NCBI GenBank assembly: GCA_964453995.1
Contig: CAYVQC010000009.1
Location: 1-64,000 of the forward strand
Direction: 5' to 3'
From: SKVR01 sp964453995
Lineage (GTDB): Bacteria > Bacteroidota > Bacteroidia > Bacteroidales > UBA7960
Length of the DNA stretch: 64,000 nucleotides
The notes under the pieces were generated by a model. It saw only the letters and a list, made by a program, of their open reading frames with translations. It made no database searches and was not told the origin of the DNA. This document shows, piece after piece, positions 16,300-25,291 of this stretch (position 1 is its first letter; the number at the start of each line of letters is the position of its first letter). Position numbers and translations under genes: made by a program.

Positions 16300-18402
16300 A
16301 TGAAAACCCTTAAAAAAGTAGCAGGAATTGTAATGATTGTATCAACAATGAGTGCATGCAGCACAACTGGAGACAACCCGTTATTGAAAAACTTTGAAAC
16401 CCCTTACCAATCGCCGCCTTTCCATGAAATAAAGCATGAACATTATCTGCCGGCTTTCACGGAGGCCATTGATTGGGCCAAAAAGGAAATTGAGACCATT
16501 GCCAACCAACCGGAAGAACCCACTTTTGAAAATACCATCGAAGCCCTCTCCTATGCAGGAGAGCGTCTGGATCGTATAAGTGGTATCTTTTTTAACCTCA
16601 CCTACGCCGAAACCGACGATCAGTTACAGCAGATCGCCCGTGAGGTTTCGCCAATGATTACGGATCATAGCAATGATATCCTTTTTAATGGTAAATTATT
16701 TGACCGTATAAAAAAGGTTTATGCCCAACGCGATCAACTGGATCTTACTCCAGAGCAACGTATGCTGCTGGAAAAGACCTATAAATCATTTTCGCGCAAC
16801 GGCGCCAATCTTTCTGATGCTGATAAAGAGAAAATCCGTGCTATCAGCCGTGAGCTATCAGAATTGTCGCTTCGTTTCAATGATAACGTGCTGGCCGAAA
16901 CCAACGGATGGTTCCTGCACATTACTGATGAAAAAGATCTCGCAGGATTGCCCCAAAGTTTTATTGAAACGGCCGAGCAAGCTGCAAAGGCTAAAGACCT
17001 GCAGGGATGGGTAGTTACCCTTCATGCTCCTGGTTACGTGCCTTTTATGAGGTATGCCGACAACCGCCAGCTGCGCGAAAAAGTGTATATGGCTTATGCT
17101 GTAAGAGGATACCAGCAAAATGAGTATAACAATACAGAAATACTTACCCGTATTGCCAACCTAAGGCTCGAAAAAGCAAAATTACTGGGTTATCCTTCCC
17201 ACGCCGACTTTGTCTTGGAAGAAACTATGGCCCGCAGTGCTGCCAGTGTAAATGCTTTCCTGGATCAACTCTCCGGTGCCGCTCTGCCCAAAGCAAAGAT
17301 AGAGGTGAAAGAAGTACAGGATTTTGCTGCAACATTAGGTTTCAACCAACCCCTGATGCCATGGGACTGGAGCTATTATGCCGAAAAACTGCGCAAGGAA
17401 AAGTATGATTTTGATGAAGAATTGACCCGGCCTTATTTCCAGCTGGAGAAAGTTACCGAAGGCATATTCGGGCTTACCAGTAAATTATGGGGTTTAACCT
17501 ATAAGCAGAATAATGAGATCCCGGTTTACCACAAGGATGTTACTGTATATGAAGTATACGATAAGGATGGCAAGTTCTTATCCCTTTTATACCTTGACTT
17601 CTTCCCTCGCGAAAGCAAAAGTGGTGGTGCCTGGATGACCAGTTTCCGCGAACAGTATCGTAAAAATGGAGAAGACGTAAGACCGCAGGTATCCCTGGTA
17701 TGTAATTTTTCAAAGCCCACCGAAGCACGACCCTCATTGCTTACTTTCAACGAATTCAGCACCTTCTTGCATGAATTTGGCCATGCCTTGCACGGAATGC
17801 TTTCCAATGTTACCTATTCCGATCTTTCAGGAACCAGCGTGTATCGCGATTTTGTTGAGCTCCCATCACAAATACTTGAAAATTGGGCCATTGAAAAAGA
17901 TTTCCTGGATATGTTTGCAAGACATTATCAAACAGGCGAACCCATGCCCACCGAAATGATAGAAAAGATCATTGAGGTAAAGAACTTCCAGGCTGGTTAC
18001 AGCACCGTTAGGCAATTGAGCTTTGGGCTCAATGATATGGCATGGCATAGCATTACAGAGCCTGTTACCACGGATGCAGAATCATTTGAGCGGAATGCCA
18101 TGAAACCGGTAGCCCTCTTTGATTGGATCGATGGTACTATGATGAGCACAGCTTTTACCCACATCTTTTCCGGTGGCTATTCCGCAGGATACTATGGCTA
18201 CAAATGGGCAGAGGTTCTTGATGCCGATGCCTACCAGGCTTTTCGTGAAAATGGAATTTTTGATGAAAAAACAGCTTTGTCATTCCGCGAAAATATTCTT
18301 GCCAAAGGTGGTAGCGAGCATCCCATGGATATCTATGTAAGATTCCGTGGCAAAGAACCTTCCATTGATGCTCTCCTGGAAAGAAGTGGCCTGAAAAACT
18401 GA
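16300..18402 (+). CDS. dcp: M3 family peptidyl-dipeptidase, lipoprotein
   Basis: A 700-residue zinc metallopeptidase of family M3 (Dcp/oligopeptidase A type), which releases C-terminal dipeptides or cleaves short oligopeptides. The zinc motif HEFGHALHGML, preceded by FSTFLHE, lies near residue 490, with the downstream family segment DFVELPSQILENW providing the third ligand region. The N-terminus is a lipoprotein signal, with the hydrophobic GIVMIVSTMSAC ending at a lipidated Cys (C20), so it probably works in the periplasm on an inner- or outer-membrane anchor. Length is typical of Dcp. It is a single-gene unit ending in a clear terminator. The exact specificity (Dcp versus OpdA-like) is inferred. 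Confidence 0.93.
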   Translation: MKTLKKVAGIVMIVSTMSACSTTGDNPLLKNFETPYQSPPFHEIKHEHYLPAFTEAIDWAKKEIETIANQPEEPTFENTIEALSYAGERLDRISGIFFNLTYAETDDQLQQIAREVSPMITDHSNDILFNGKLFDRIKKVYAQRDQLDLTPEQRMLLEKTYKSFSRNGANLSDADKEKIRAISRELSELSLRFNDNVLAETNGWFLHITDEKDLAGLPQSFIETAEQAAKAKDLQGWVVTLHAPGYVPFMRYADNRQLREKVYMAYAVRGYQQNEYNNTEILTRIANLRLEKAKLLGYPSHADFVLEETMARSAASVNAFLDQLSGAALPKAKIEVKEVQDFAATLGFNQPLMPWDWSYYAEKLRKEKYDFDEELTRPYFQLEKVTEGIFGLTSKLWGLTYKQNNEIPVYHKDVTVYEVYDKDGKFLSLLYLDFFPRESKSGGAWMTSFREQYRKNGEDVRPQVSLVCNFSKPTEARPSLLTFNEFSTFLHEFGHALHGMLSNVTYSDLSGTSVYRDFVELPSQILENWAIEKDFLDMFARHYQTGEPMPTEMIEKIIEVKNFQAGYSTVRQLSFGLNDMAWHSITEPVTTDAESFERNAMKPVALFDWIDGTMMSTAFTHIFSGGYSAGYYGYKWAEVLDADAYQAFRENGIFDEKTALSFRENILAKGGSEHPMDIYVRFRGKEPSIDALLERSGLKN

Positions 18403-18440
18403 TTTCTGACACAGAATAATTCTTCACAAAATACAAAATG

Positions 18441-18469
18441 AAAACCGGGACTTGCTCCCGGTTTTTTTT
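18441..18469 (+). terminator. Rho-independent terminator of the M3 peptidase gene
   Basis: AACCGGGA paired with TCCCGGTT around a CTTGC loop, followed by eight T. It lies about 40 bases past the stop codon at 18402. Confidence 0.9.
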
Positions 18470-18519
18470 ATCACTCCCAATCGCTTCGTTCAACGCTGCT
18501 TTACAAAAATTAAAACCGC

Positions 18520-18527
18520 TAAATTTG
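18520..18527 (+). promoter_or_regulatory. Candidate -7 box for the leucine/mevalonate gene run
   Basis: TAAATTTG followed by C fits TAnnTTTG, about 105 bases before the first gene of the run and just after the previous terminator. The -33 position is a TTT rather than TTG, so it is only a candidate. Confidence 0.4.
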
Positions 18528-18632
18528 CAATACCTGCCCTCCCTCTTGTTTAAAAGATAATCCAAAGCATAAACAAAACTGTTTAGGTTCTGTTAAAACA
18601 ACTAAACATATCAAAATTTTAACATTCTATTT

Positions 18633-20231
18633 ATGCCTGATACAACACAAGAGTCCTTTGAGCGGGAAAAAACCCAGGGGGATCAGTCGTTTGAGAAAAT
18701 CCTTGCAGACTTTTACGACAAATACCGCAGGGTACTATCGGGAGGGTCAGAAAAGGCATTAGCCCTTCACCGTAGTCGGGGCAAACTCACTGCCCGCGAG
18801 AGAATTGAAACCCTTCTCGATCCGGATTCTCCGTTTCTTGAGCTATCTGCTCTTGCCGCCAATGGGCAATACGAGGACCAGTTTCCTGCTGCAGGCATTG
18901 TTACCGGTGTCGGCAAAGTTCACAACCAATTTGTGGTTGTTGTTGCCAATGATGCTACGGTAAAAGGCGGTACCTACATCAGGGAAACCATACGCAAACA
19001 TATAAGGGCACAGGAGGTTTCCATCGACAACCATCTCCCTGCCATTTATCTGGTGGACAGTGGGGGGATTTTTCTTCCGGAGCAGGCAAATGTTTTTCCC
19101 GATAAAGAAGATTTTGGACGGATTTTCAGTAACCAGGCACGTATGTCGGCCATGGGTATACCCCAGGTAGCAGTGGTTATGGGTTCCTGTACTGCCGGCG
19201 GAGCTTATATTCCAGCCATGTGCGATGAAAGTATCATTGTGAAAAACCAGGGTACCATCTTTATTGGTGGTCCCCCCCTGGTTAAAGCGGCTACCGGCGA
19301 GGAGGTTACCGACGAAGAGCTGGGAGGAGGAAATGTTCATGCCAAAATATCAGGAGTAGTAGATCACCTGGCTGAAGATGATGTTCATGCCCTGACGATT
19401 TGCAGGAAAATTGTTTCGGGATTTCCATCACCCCAAAAACAAACGGTAAATCGTGTAACACCCCAGCAACCTCACCTCCCACAGGAGGGCCTGCGTAAAC
19501 TCGCCCTTGCCGATTCTTCAAGGCATATTGATCACGCCAGGGTAATTGAACATATAGCAGATATGGGGGAATTCCAGCCTTTTAAGGCTGAGTATGCCAA
19601 AACGATCATCACCGGCTTTGCCCGTATCAATGGTTACCAGGTGGGAATCCTCGCCAACAATGGCGTTGTTTTTGGCGAAACCGCCCGTAAGGCAGCTCAT
19701 TTTGTGCAGATCTGCAATTTCAGAAAAATCCCCATGATTTTCCTGCAAAACATTACTGGCTTCATTGTGGGTAAAAAATATGAACATGATGGTATTGCCC
19801 GCGATGGTGCCAAATGGATACACGCCGTGGCCACCAGCACAGTTCCCATCATCAGCATTATTACCGGGGGGTCTTATGGGGCAGGAAATTACGCTATGGC
19901 AGGCAGGGCTTTTGATCCACGGTTTTTGTTCATGTGGCCCAATGCACGTATTGGGGTTATGGGCGGAGACCAGGCTGCCAGGGTACTTACCCAACTTAAA
20001 AAAGCGAAAGGGAAGAATGGCGCTGAGCTCCTGGCAAAGTCTGAAGAAGACCTTTTCAGAGAGATTAAAGCAAGGTACGATCATGAAAGTTCTGCTCTTT
20101 ACTCCACCAGCCGAATATGGGATGATGGCATTATCGATCCTGCCAATACCCGCAAAGTTATTTCTCTGGCACTGGAGATCACAGCCAACAGGCAATGGCC
20201 TGAGTTTAAACCCGGTATTTACCGGATGTAA
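18633..20231 (+). CDS. mccB: 3-Methylcrotonyl-CoA carboxylase, carboxyltransferase (beta) subunit
   Basis: A 532-residue carboxyltransferase that moves CO2 from carboxybiotin to 3-methylcrotonyl-CoA, giving 3-methylglutaconyl-CoA (leucine degradation, cytoplasm). Marks that separate MCC-beta from propionyl- or acetyl-CoA carboxylases are DSGGIFLPEQANVFPD, FGRIFSNQARMSAMGIPQ and GSCTAGGAYIPAMCDE near residues 145-200. The two crotonase-like halves and the C-terminal GGSYGAGNYAMAGRAFDPRF segment are present. It is the first of nine closely spaced same-strand genes, and its alpha partner is two genes downstream. The closest alternative is another branched acyl-CoA carboxylase (geranyl-CoA), made less likely by the LiuC neighbour. 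Confidence 0.94.
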   Translation: MPDTTQESFEREKTQGDQSFEKILADFYDKYRRVLSGGSEKALALHRSRGKLTARERIETLLDPDSPFLELSALAANGQYEDQFPAAGIVTGVGKVHNQFVVVVANDATVKGGTYIRETIRKHIRAQEVSIDNHLPAIYLVDSGGIFLPEQANVFPDKEDFGRIFSNQARMSAMGIPQVAVVMGSCTAGGAYIPAMCDESIIVKNQGTIFIGGPPLVKAATGEEVTDEELGGGNVHAKISGVVDHLAEDDVHALTICRKIVSGFPSPQKQTVNRVTPQQPHLPQEGLRKLALADSSRHIDHARVIEHIADMGEFQPFKAEYAKTIITGFARINGYQVGILANNGVVFGETARKAAHFVQICNFRKIPMIFLQNITGFIVGKKYEHDGIARDGAKWIHAVATSTVPIISIITGGSYGAGNYAMAGRAFDPRFLFMWPNARIGVMGGDQAARVLTQLKKAKGKNGAELLAKSEEDLFREIKARYDHESSALYSTSRIWDDGIIDPANTRKVISLALEITANRQWPEFKPGIYRM

Positions 20232-20277
20232 TGGAATGGTATGCTGCCTGGTTGCATAATTTAAAAAGCACAGTATT

Positions 20278-21060
20278 ATGAACCGATACAAAAACATACA
20301 GGTTGAGCTGGAAGAGAATGTTTTTACACTTACCCTCAACAGGCCCCAAAAGAGAAACGCAATCGATGAGGCCACCATGGACGAATTGCTGGATGCCCTG
20401 AAAGCATTTGGCATCAGGAAGGATATATCGCTTGCTGTTCTCAGGGGGGCCGGCACCGATTTTTGTGCAGGAGCTGATCTGGATTGGATGCGGTCAACCC
20501 AGGGAATGACTATAGAACAACTGGCCAGCCAGAATATGAAACTCCAGAAGGTATTTAACCTTTGGTTTGATTTGCCGGCCTTTACCATTGCTGTAATCCA
20601 GGGAAATATTGTGGGAGGAGGGCTTGGCCTGGTGGCCTCTTCCGATCTTGTTGTTGCTCAACCTGGTAGTATGTTCAGGTTCTCTGAAGTTACACTGGGC
20701 TTGATGCCGGCCACCATTGCCCCCTTTGTATTGCAAAGAACACAAAGCCGCTTCATTCGCAATGCCATGCTCACGGCACTTCCCTTCGCTGCCGATGAGG
20801 CCCTGCAACATGGGCTTATTGATATTGTTGCCGACAAAACTCTTGAAAAGGATGTGCTGGAGCGATACACAAAAGCGCTGAACAAAACAGCCAGAGAGGC
20901 TGTTTCAAAAACCAAAAAACTTTCCAATGACCTGATTTTTAATCGGATCAAAGAACCAATGGATGAGTATACTGCAAATCTGCTGGCCGAGGTACGAAAA
21001 TCGGAAGGGGCAGAAAAACGTATTGCAGCATTTTTTAAATCATTAGAAAAGAAAGCATGA
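20278..21060 (+). CDS. liuC: Methylglutaconyl-CoA hydratase, LiuC type
   Basis: A 260-residue crotonase-fold enzyme, predicted to hydrate 3-methylglutaconyl-CoA to HMG-CoA. The CoA and oxyanion segment FCAGADLDWMR (near 62-72) is the LiuC/AUH form. As in LiuC proteins, the first catalytic-loop segment reads GGGLGLVASSDL without the Glu of ordinary enoyl-CoA hydratases, while the second Glu is kept in FSEVTLGLMPATIAPFV (near 140-155). It lies between the two subunits of methylcrotonyl-CoA carboxylase, and its last codon overlaps the next start (ATGA), implying coupled translation. Position and motifs agree, which makes a general enoyl-CoA hydratase less likely. Confidence 0.88.
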   Translation: MNRYKNIQVELEENVFTLTLNRPQKRNAIDEATMDELLDALKAFGIRKDISLAVLRGAGTDFCAGADLDWMRSTQGMTIEQLASQNMKLQKVFNLWFDLPAFTIAVIQGNIVGGGLGLVASSDLVVAQPGSMFRFSEVTLGLMPATIAPFVLQRTQSRFIRNAMLTALPFAADEALQHGLIDIVADKTLEKDVLERYTKALNKTAREAVSKTKKLSNDLIFNRIKEPMDEYTANLLAEVRKSEGAEKRIAAFFKSLEKKA

Positions 21061-23000
21061 GGATTAAAAAAGTACTTATAGCCAATCGGGGAGAAATAGC
21101 ACTGAGAATAATGCGCTCCCTGAAAAGGATGGAGATTCGGAGCATTGCCCTTTTTACTGATATTGAAAGGGACGATCTTCATGTAAAATCAGCAGATGAG
21201 TCTTGGTCATTGGGCAATGGCAACCTCACTGAAACCTGGTTGAATATCCCCCTCATTCTCAGTATTGCCAAAGAAAGCGGAGCAGATGCCATCCATCCGG
21301 GCTATGGGTTTCTGTCAGAAAATGCCGCTTTTGCCAGGGCATGTGAGCAAGAGGGAATCATCTTTATCGGACCACGCAGCGATGTAATAGAAAAGATGGG
21401 CAGTAAGATTCTGTCTTCTGCCATCGCCAGGCAGGCCGGTATCCCTCTACTGCCACGTCTGGAAGGTGAGCCCGCTTTATTGATCGAAAAAGCGCATCAA
21501 CTGGGATTTCCTCTCCTGGTAAAAGCCGCTGCAGGTGGTGGTGGCAAAGGAATGGTGCGCATCGACAGCCAGGGGATGCTTGAGCAGGGCGTGTTTGCCG
21601 CTTCCGAACAGGCACTGCGTTATTTTGCCAATGAAAAAGTCTACCTTGAAAAATACGTGCAACATCCCAGGCATATTGAAGTGCAGATCCTGGCCGACAA
21701 TCATGGCAATGTGGTTCATCTGCTGGAAAGAGAATGTACCCTGCAAAGGAACCACCAGAAAGTGGTAGAAGAAGCTCCTTCTGTTTCGCTTAACCCCCAA
21801 AACCGGACCGCTTTGCATGATGCCGCAGTTAAGCTTGCTAAAACTGTCGGGTATACCAATGCCGGTACAGTAGAGTTTATCCTTGATGAGGACGGCAAAT
21901 TCTATTTTCTCGAAATGAACACCCGTATTCAGGTCGAGCACCCCGTTACCGAGGCCATTACCGGCGTTGATATTGTAGAAGAACAGCTACACATAGCCAT
22001 GAATAAGAAACTGTCTGTAAGGCAGGAAGATGTGAAAGCCCATGGCCATGCCATTGAAGTGAGGCTGTATGCCGAAGACCCCCTTCACAATTTCAGGCCC
22101 TCAGCAGGTACTGTAAAGAAGTTTATATTACCGACCTCCAAAGACTTACGTGTTGACAGTTCTATTGCCTCATCGGGAAAAGTTAATTCAAACTTTGATG
22201 CCATGATCGCCAAGATCGTTGTATCATCCACCTCCCGGGATGAAGCAATCATGTCGATGCAGAAAGTTCTCGATAATACCCTTGTGCATGGAATAAAAAC
22301 CAACCTGGCACTTTTGGCAGGGATTGTAAAAGCAGAGATTTACAAAAACAATACAATCAGTACCCATAGTATAGCTGACAACCTTTCCCGTTGGGCTACC
22401 CCGGAAAGTACCTTCGAAGATATGATCCTGGCAGCAGGATTATTTCTGTGGCTGGAACGCTACAGTTCCGGCCAGGGCAACAATGCATGGCGTATGGCCA
22501 ATATAGAAAAGTTGCTGGTAAATCAGAATGAAATATCTGTGTTTCATTTTCCCCTGGGAGATCATGGCGTGCATTTACGTAAAGGTGATCAATCGTGGGA
22601 TTTTTCCAGGATATCTGTAGACGAACATAAAATATCGTTTCTTTGCAACAAAAAGGCTTTTTCTTTTGTTTTCAGTTATTCAGAACGAAATTCAATGTTT
22701 CTGGTCAACGGAGTTCATTACCAGGTTGTACTTCCCCAAGCAGTGGTAACACGAAGGCTTTCCACCGGTACCAATGGCAACAAACTGCCCGATCTTAAAG
22801 CGACACTTTTTGGCAGGGTTTTACGCGTAAATGTTGCCGCAAAACAGAAGGTAAAATCCGGCGATCCTTTATTGGTTGTAGAATCCATGAAAATGGAAAA
22901 TACTATCCTTGCCCCTGAAGATAATGTAGTTTCATCCATCAATGTAAAGGTTGGTGACCAGGTAAGCGATGGACAGGTATTGATAAGTTTTGAAGATTAA
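21057..23000 (+). CDS. mccA: 3-Methylcrotonyl-CoA carboxylase, biotin-containing alpha subunit
   Basis: A 647-residue protein with a fused biotin carboxylase (about 1-450) and C-terminal biotinyl domain (about 580-647). It carboxylates biotin using ATP and bicarbonate and hands it to the beta subunit. Visible are KKVLIANRGEIALRIMRS at the N-terminus, the Gly-rich ATP loop KAAAGGGGKGMVRI (near 158-171), HIEVQILAD, EMNTRIQVEHPVTE with active-site residues, and the biotin site VVESMKMEN (K612). The middle 450-580 stretch is the subunit-contact region. The start overlaps the hydratase stop by 4 bases. Its place in the LiuC/MCC-beta run points to methylcrotonyl-CoA rather than propionyl-CoA. Confidence 0.94.
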   Translation: MRIKKVLIANRGEIALRIMRSLKRMEIRSIALFTDIERDDLHVKSADESWSLGNGNLTETWLNIPLILSIAKESGADAIHPGYGFLSENAAFARACEQEGIIFIGPRSDVIEKMGSKILSSAIARQAGIPLLPRLEGEPALLIEKAHQLGFPLLVKAAAGGGGKGMVRIDSQGMLEQGVFAASEQALRYFANEKVYLEKYVQHPRHIEVQILADNHGNVVHLLERECTLQRNHQKVVEEAPSVSLNPQNRTALHDAAVKLAKTVGYTNAGTVEFILDEDGKFYFLEMNTRIQVEHPVTEAITGVDIVEEQLHIAMNKKLSVRQEDVKAHGHAIEVRLYAEDPLHNFRPSAGTVKKFILPTSKDLRVDSSIASSGKVNSNFDAMIAKIVVSSTSRDEAIMSMQKVLDNTLVHGIKTNLALLAGIVKAEIYKNNTISTHSIADNLSRWATPESTFEDMILAAGLFLWLERYSSGQGNNAWRMANIEKLLVNQNEISVFHFPLGDHGVHLRKGDQSWDFSRISVDEHKISFLCNKKAFSFVFSYSERNSMFLVNGVHYQVVLPQAVVTRRLSTGTNGNKLPDLKATLFGRVLRVNVAAKQKVKSGDPLLVVESMKMENTILAPEDNVVSSINVKVGDQVSDGQVLISFED

Positions 23001-23032
23001 GATATAACAATAGTTTCAATTAAAAGCAAAGT

Positions 23033-24184
23033 ATGAATCAAAGTCCCTATTTCTCACAATTGCATGAGGAATTCCGTTTAAAAGTCAGGCACTTCGCAGA
23101 AGAACGTGTTCGTCCGGTAGCAGCAGAACTCGATCAAAAGGAAGAGTTTTCAGTGGAGCTAACCCAAGCTATGGGGCAACTTGGCCTTTTTGGGGTTAAT
23201 GTTCCTGTAGAATATGGTGGTCATGGAAAAGATTACAGATCGCTGGTGCTTGCAGTGGAAGAGATTGCACGGGTAGATGGCAGCCAGGCTGCTACACTGG
23301 CAGCTCATAATTCGCTCGGCATAGGGCCAATTTATATGTTTGGTACTGAGGAGCAGAAAAAAAGGCTAATCCCCCGACTCACTTCAGGCAAACATACCTG
23401 GGCATTTGCGCTTACAGAACCTAATGCGGGTAGCGATGCTATGGGTACCGAAACCCGTGCAAAGCAGGTTGACGGGCAGTGGGTAATCAACGGGCAGAAA
23501 ATTTTTATTTCCAATGCTGCATCACCTATGTCATTGGGGGCTACAATACAGGCCATTACAGGAGAAGAAGATGGTAAGAAAAAACTTTCCACCATACTGG
23601 TTGAAAGCAATACAGAGGGTTATCACCGCGAGCGCATCACCAATAAAATGATGTGGCGATCGGCTGATACAGGCAAACTCAGGTTCGACAATGTGCGTGT
23701 ACCCGCCGATAATCTGCTTGGGGAATTGGGCAAAGGCGGAAGGCAAATGCTTGAAACGCTTGACAGCGGGCGGCTTACCATTGGGGCCATGGGATTGGGC
23801 CTTGCCCGTGGAGCTTTTGAGATGGCACAGAAATATGCCAATGAAAGAAAACAGTTTGGAAAACCCATTAAGCATTTTCAGGCTGTGGCCTTTAAACTTG
23901 CCGATATGGCACTGAAAATAGAACTTGCCGCCAATACCTTGTACAATGCAGTTTGGCGCAAAGACAATGGATTGCCCTTTGGTAAAGAGGCTGCCATGGC
24001 GAAACTTTACACCTCTGAAATTGCCCGCGAGGTAGCTGATGAAGCCGTACAGATTCATGGCGCCTATGGCCTGGTAAGGGATTATGATATAGAAAGATTC
24101 TATCGCGACCAACGTATCCTGCAAATAGGAGAAGGAACCAGCGAAATTTTAAGGCTCGTAATTTCAAGACACATCGATAGCTGA
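23033..24184 (+). CDS. Acyl-CoA dehydrogenase, probable isovaleryl-CoA dehydrogenase role
   Basis: A 383-residue FAD-dependent acyl-CoA dehydrogenase. The family signatures AFALTEPNAGSD (near 125-135), ERKQFGKPI (near 271-279) and QIHGAYGLVRDYDIERFYRD (near 340-359) are present. Its place next to methylcrotonyl-CoA carboxylase suggests it makes 3-methylcrotonyl-CoA from isovaleryl-CoA. However, the catalytic Glu sits at the short-chain (SCAD/MCAD) position, E367 in IGEGTSE, and the position used as base by isovaleryl-CoA dehydrogenases (LDxER) is Gly here (LDSGR, residues 243-247). A butyryl-, 2-methylbutyryl- or isobutyryl-CoA enzyme is therefore possible. Electrons would go to ETF, which is not encoded here. 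Confidence 0.9.
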   Translation: MNQSPYFSQLHEEFRLKVRHFAEERVRPVAAELDQKEEFSVELTQAMGQLGLFGVNVPVEYGGHGKDYRSLVLAVEEIARVDGSQAATLAAHNSLGIGPIYMFGTEEQKKRLIPRLTSGKHTWAFALTEPNAGSDAMGTETRAKQVDGQWVINGQKIFISNAASPMSLGATIQAITGEEDGKKKLSTILVESNTEGYHRERITNKMMWRSADTGKLRFDNVRVPADNLLGELGKGGRQMLETLDSGRLTIGAMGLGLARGAFEMAQKYANERKQFGKPIKHFQAVAFKLADMALKIELAANTLYNAVWRKDNGLPFGKEAAMAKLYTSEIAREVADEAVQIHGAYGLVRDYDIERFYRDQRILQIGEGTSEILRLVISRHIDS

Positions 24185-24197
24185 AACACTAACCATT

Positions 24198-25205
24198 ATG
24201 GAAGATCGCAAAAAAGACCACATCAATCTTGCGCTAACCAACCGTACAGGTACTGTTGAGAAGGATTACCGGTTTGTATATGAACCACTTCTTTCGGGTC
24301 ATACCACTCCTGAGATTTCCAGAGTAAAGCTGGCAAACAAATTTATGAAAGTTCCCATCTGGATTTCCAGTATGACCGGTGGGGCAGGAATAGCAAGGCA
24401 TATCAATACCAACCTGGCCATGGCTGCCAATGAATTTGGCCTTGGCATGGGATTGGGCTCATGCCGTATATTGCTTGACTCGGAAAAACACCTGCCTGAC
24501 TTCGACATGCGTTCGGTTATTGGTGATGAGCAACCCTTTTGGGCCAACCTGGGGATTGCCCAACTGGAGCAAATGGTAGAAAAAGGAAACCTCAACGAGG
24601 TTACTGATATGATCAATCTTTTACGTTGCGACGGTTTGATTATCCATGTAAATCCCCTCCAGGAATGGTTTCAACCCGAAGGCGACAGGCTCAGGCATCT
24701 TCCTCTTGAAATCATAAAGGAAGTAGTTAGCTTTCTTGATTTTCCTGTTATTGTCAAAGAAGTAGGGCAGGGCATGGGGCGTGAAAGCCTTAAAGCCATG
24801 ATGGAGCTCCCCCTGGCAGCAATTGAATTCGCTGCTTTCGGGGGTACCAATTTTGCCAGGGTGGAAATGATGCGAAGACCCACAATAGAGCACGAGCTTT
24901 TCGAGCCTTTGGTATTTGTTGGGCAAACTGCAGAAGATATGCTCATAGATGTTAAGCAATTGCTCGCAGATGGAGTGAATAACCAGGCTCAACTGTTAAT
25001 CATCAGTGGCGGTATAAGAAATTACCTCGATGGCTATTATTTTATCAAATCCAGCCCCTTGCCTGCTGTCTACGGTATGGCATCAGGCTTTTTAAAACAT
25101 GCCAGGGATGATTATTCATCGTTGAGAAGCTGGGCTAAATCGCACATTGACGGGTTGCTTATGGCACATGCTTTCCTGAGGCTCAACAACACAAATCAAG
25201 GCTGA
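24198..25205 (+). CDS. fni: Type 2 isopentenyl-diphosphate delta-isomerase
   Basis: A 335-residue FMN- and NAD(P)H-dependent isomerase that interconverts IPP and DMAPP, the last step of the mevalonate route. Family marks are KDHINLAL at the N-terminus, PIWISSMTGG (FMN site, near 52-61), GLGMGLGSCR (near 92-101), the HVNPLQEWFQPEGD segment with substrate and Mg ligands (near 151-164), VIVKEVGQGMG and FGGTNFARVE. The TIM-barrel length is normal. It begins 13 bases after the acyl-CoA dehydrogenase gene, so the catabolic and isoprenoid blocks are joined without a break. No type 1 (Nudix) isomerase is seen; the Nudix gene near 59 kb lacks the family features. Confidence 0.93.
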   Translation: MEDRKKDHINLALTNRTGTVEKDYRFVYEPLLSGHTTPEISRVKLANKFMKVPIWISSMTGGAGIARHINTNLAMAANEFGLGMGLGSCRILLDSEKHLPDFDMRSVIGDEQPFWANLGIAQLEQMVEKGNLNEVTDMINLLRCDGLIIHVNPLQEWFQPEGDRLRHLPLEIIKEVVSFLDFPVIVKEVGQGMGRESLKAMMELPLAAIEFAAFGGTNFARVEMMRRPTIEHELFEPLVFVGQTAEDMLIDVKQLLADGVNNQAQLLIISGGIRNYLDGYYFIKSSPLPAVYGMASGFLKHARDDYSSLRSWAKSHIDGLLMAHAFLRLNNTNQG

Positions 25206-25291
25206 CCGTTCCAAGCCAACCGCGATATCACTTTTTGTGAATTGTATTCTTGAAAGACCAACCCGATCTTAACCCTCATTAGATTGTAACT

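Noticed and set aside
19518..20588. Long minus-strand frame (356 codons) opposite mccB and liuC
   Set aside because: Antisense shadow of two firmly identified genes; its composition is low in recognisable motifs and it crosses a gene boundary.
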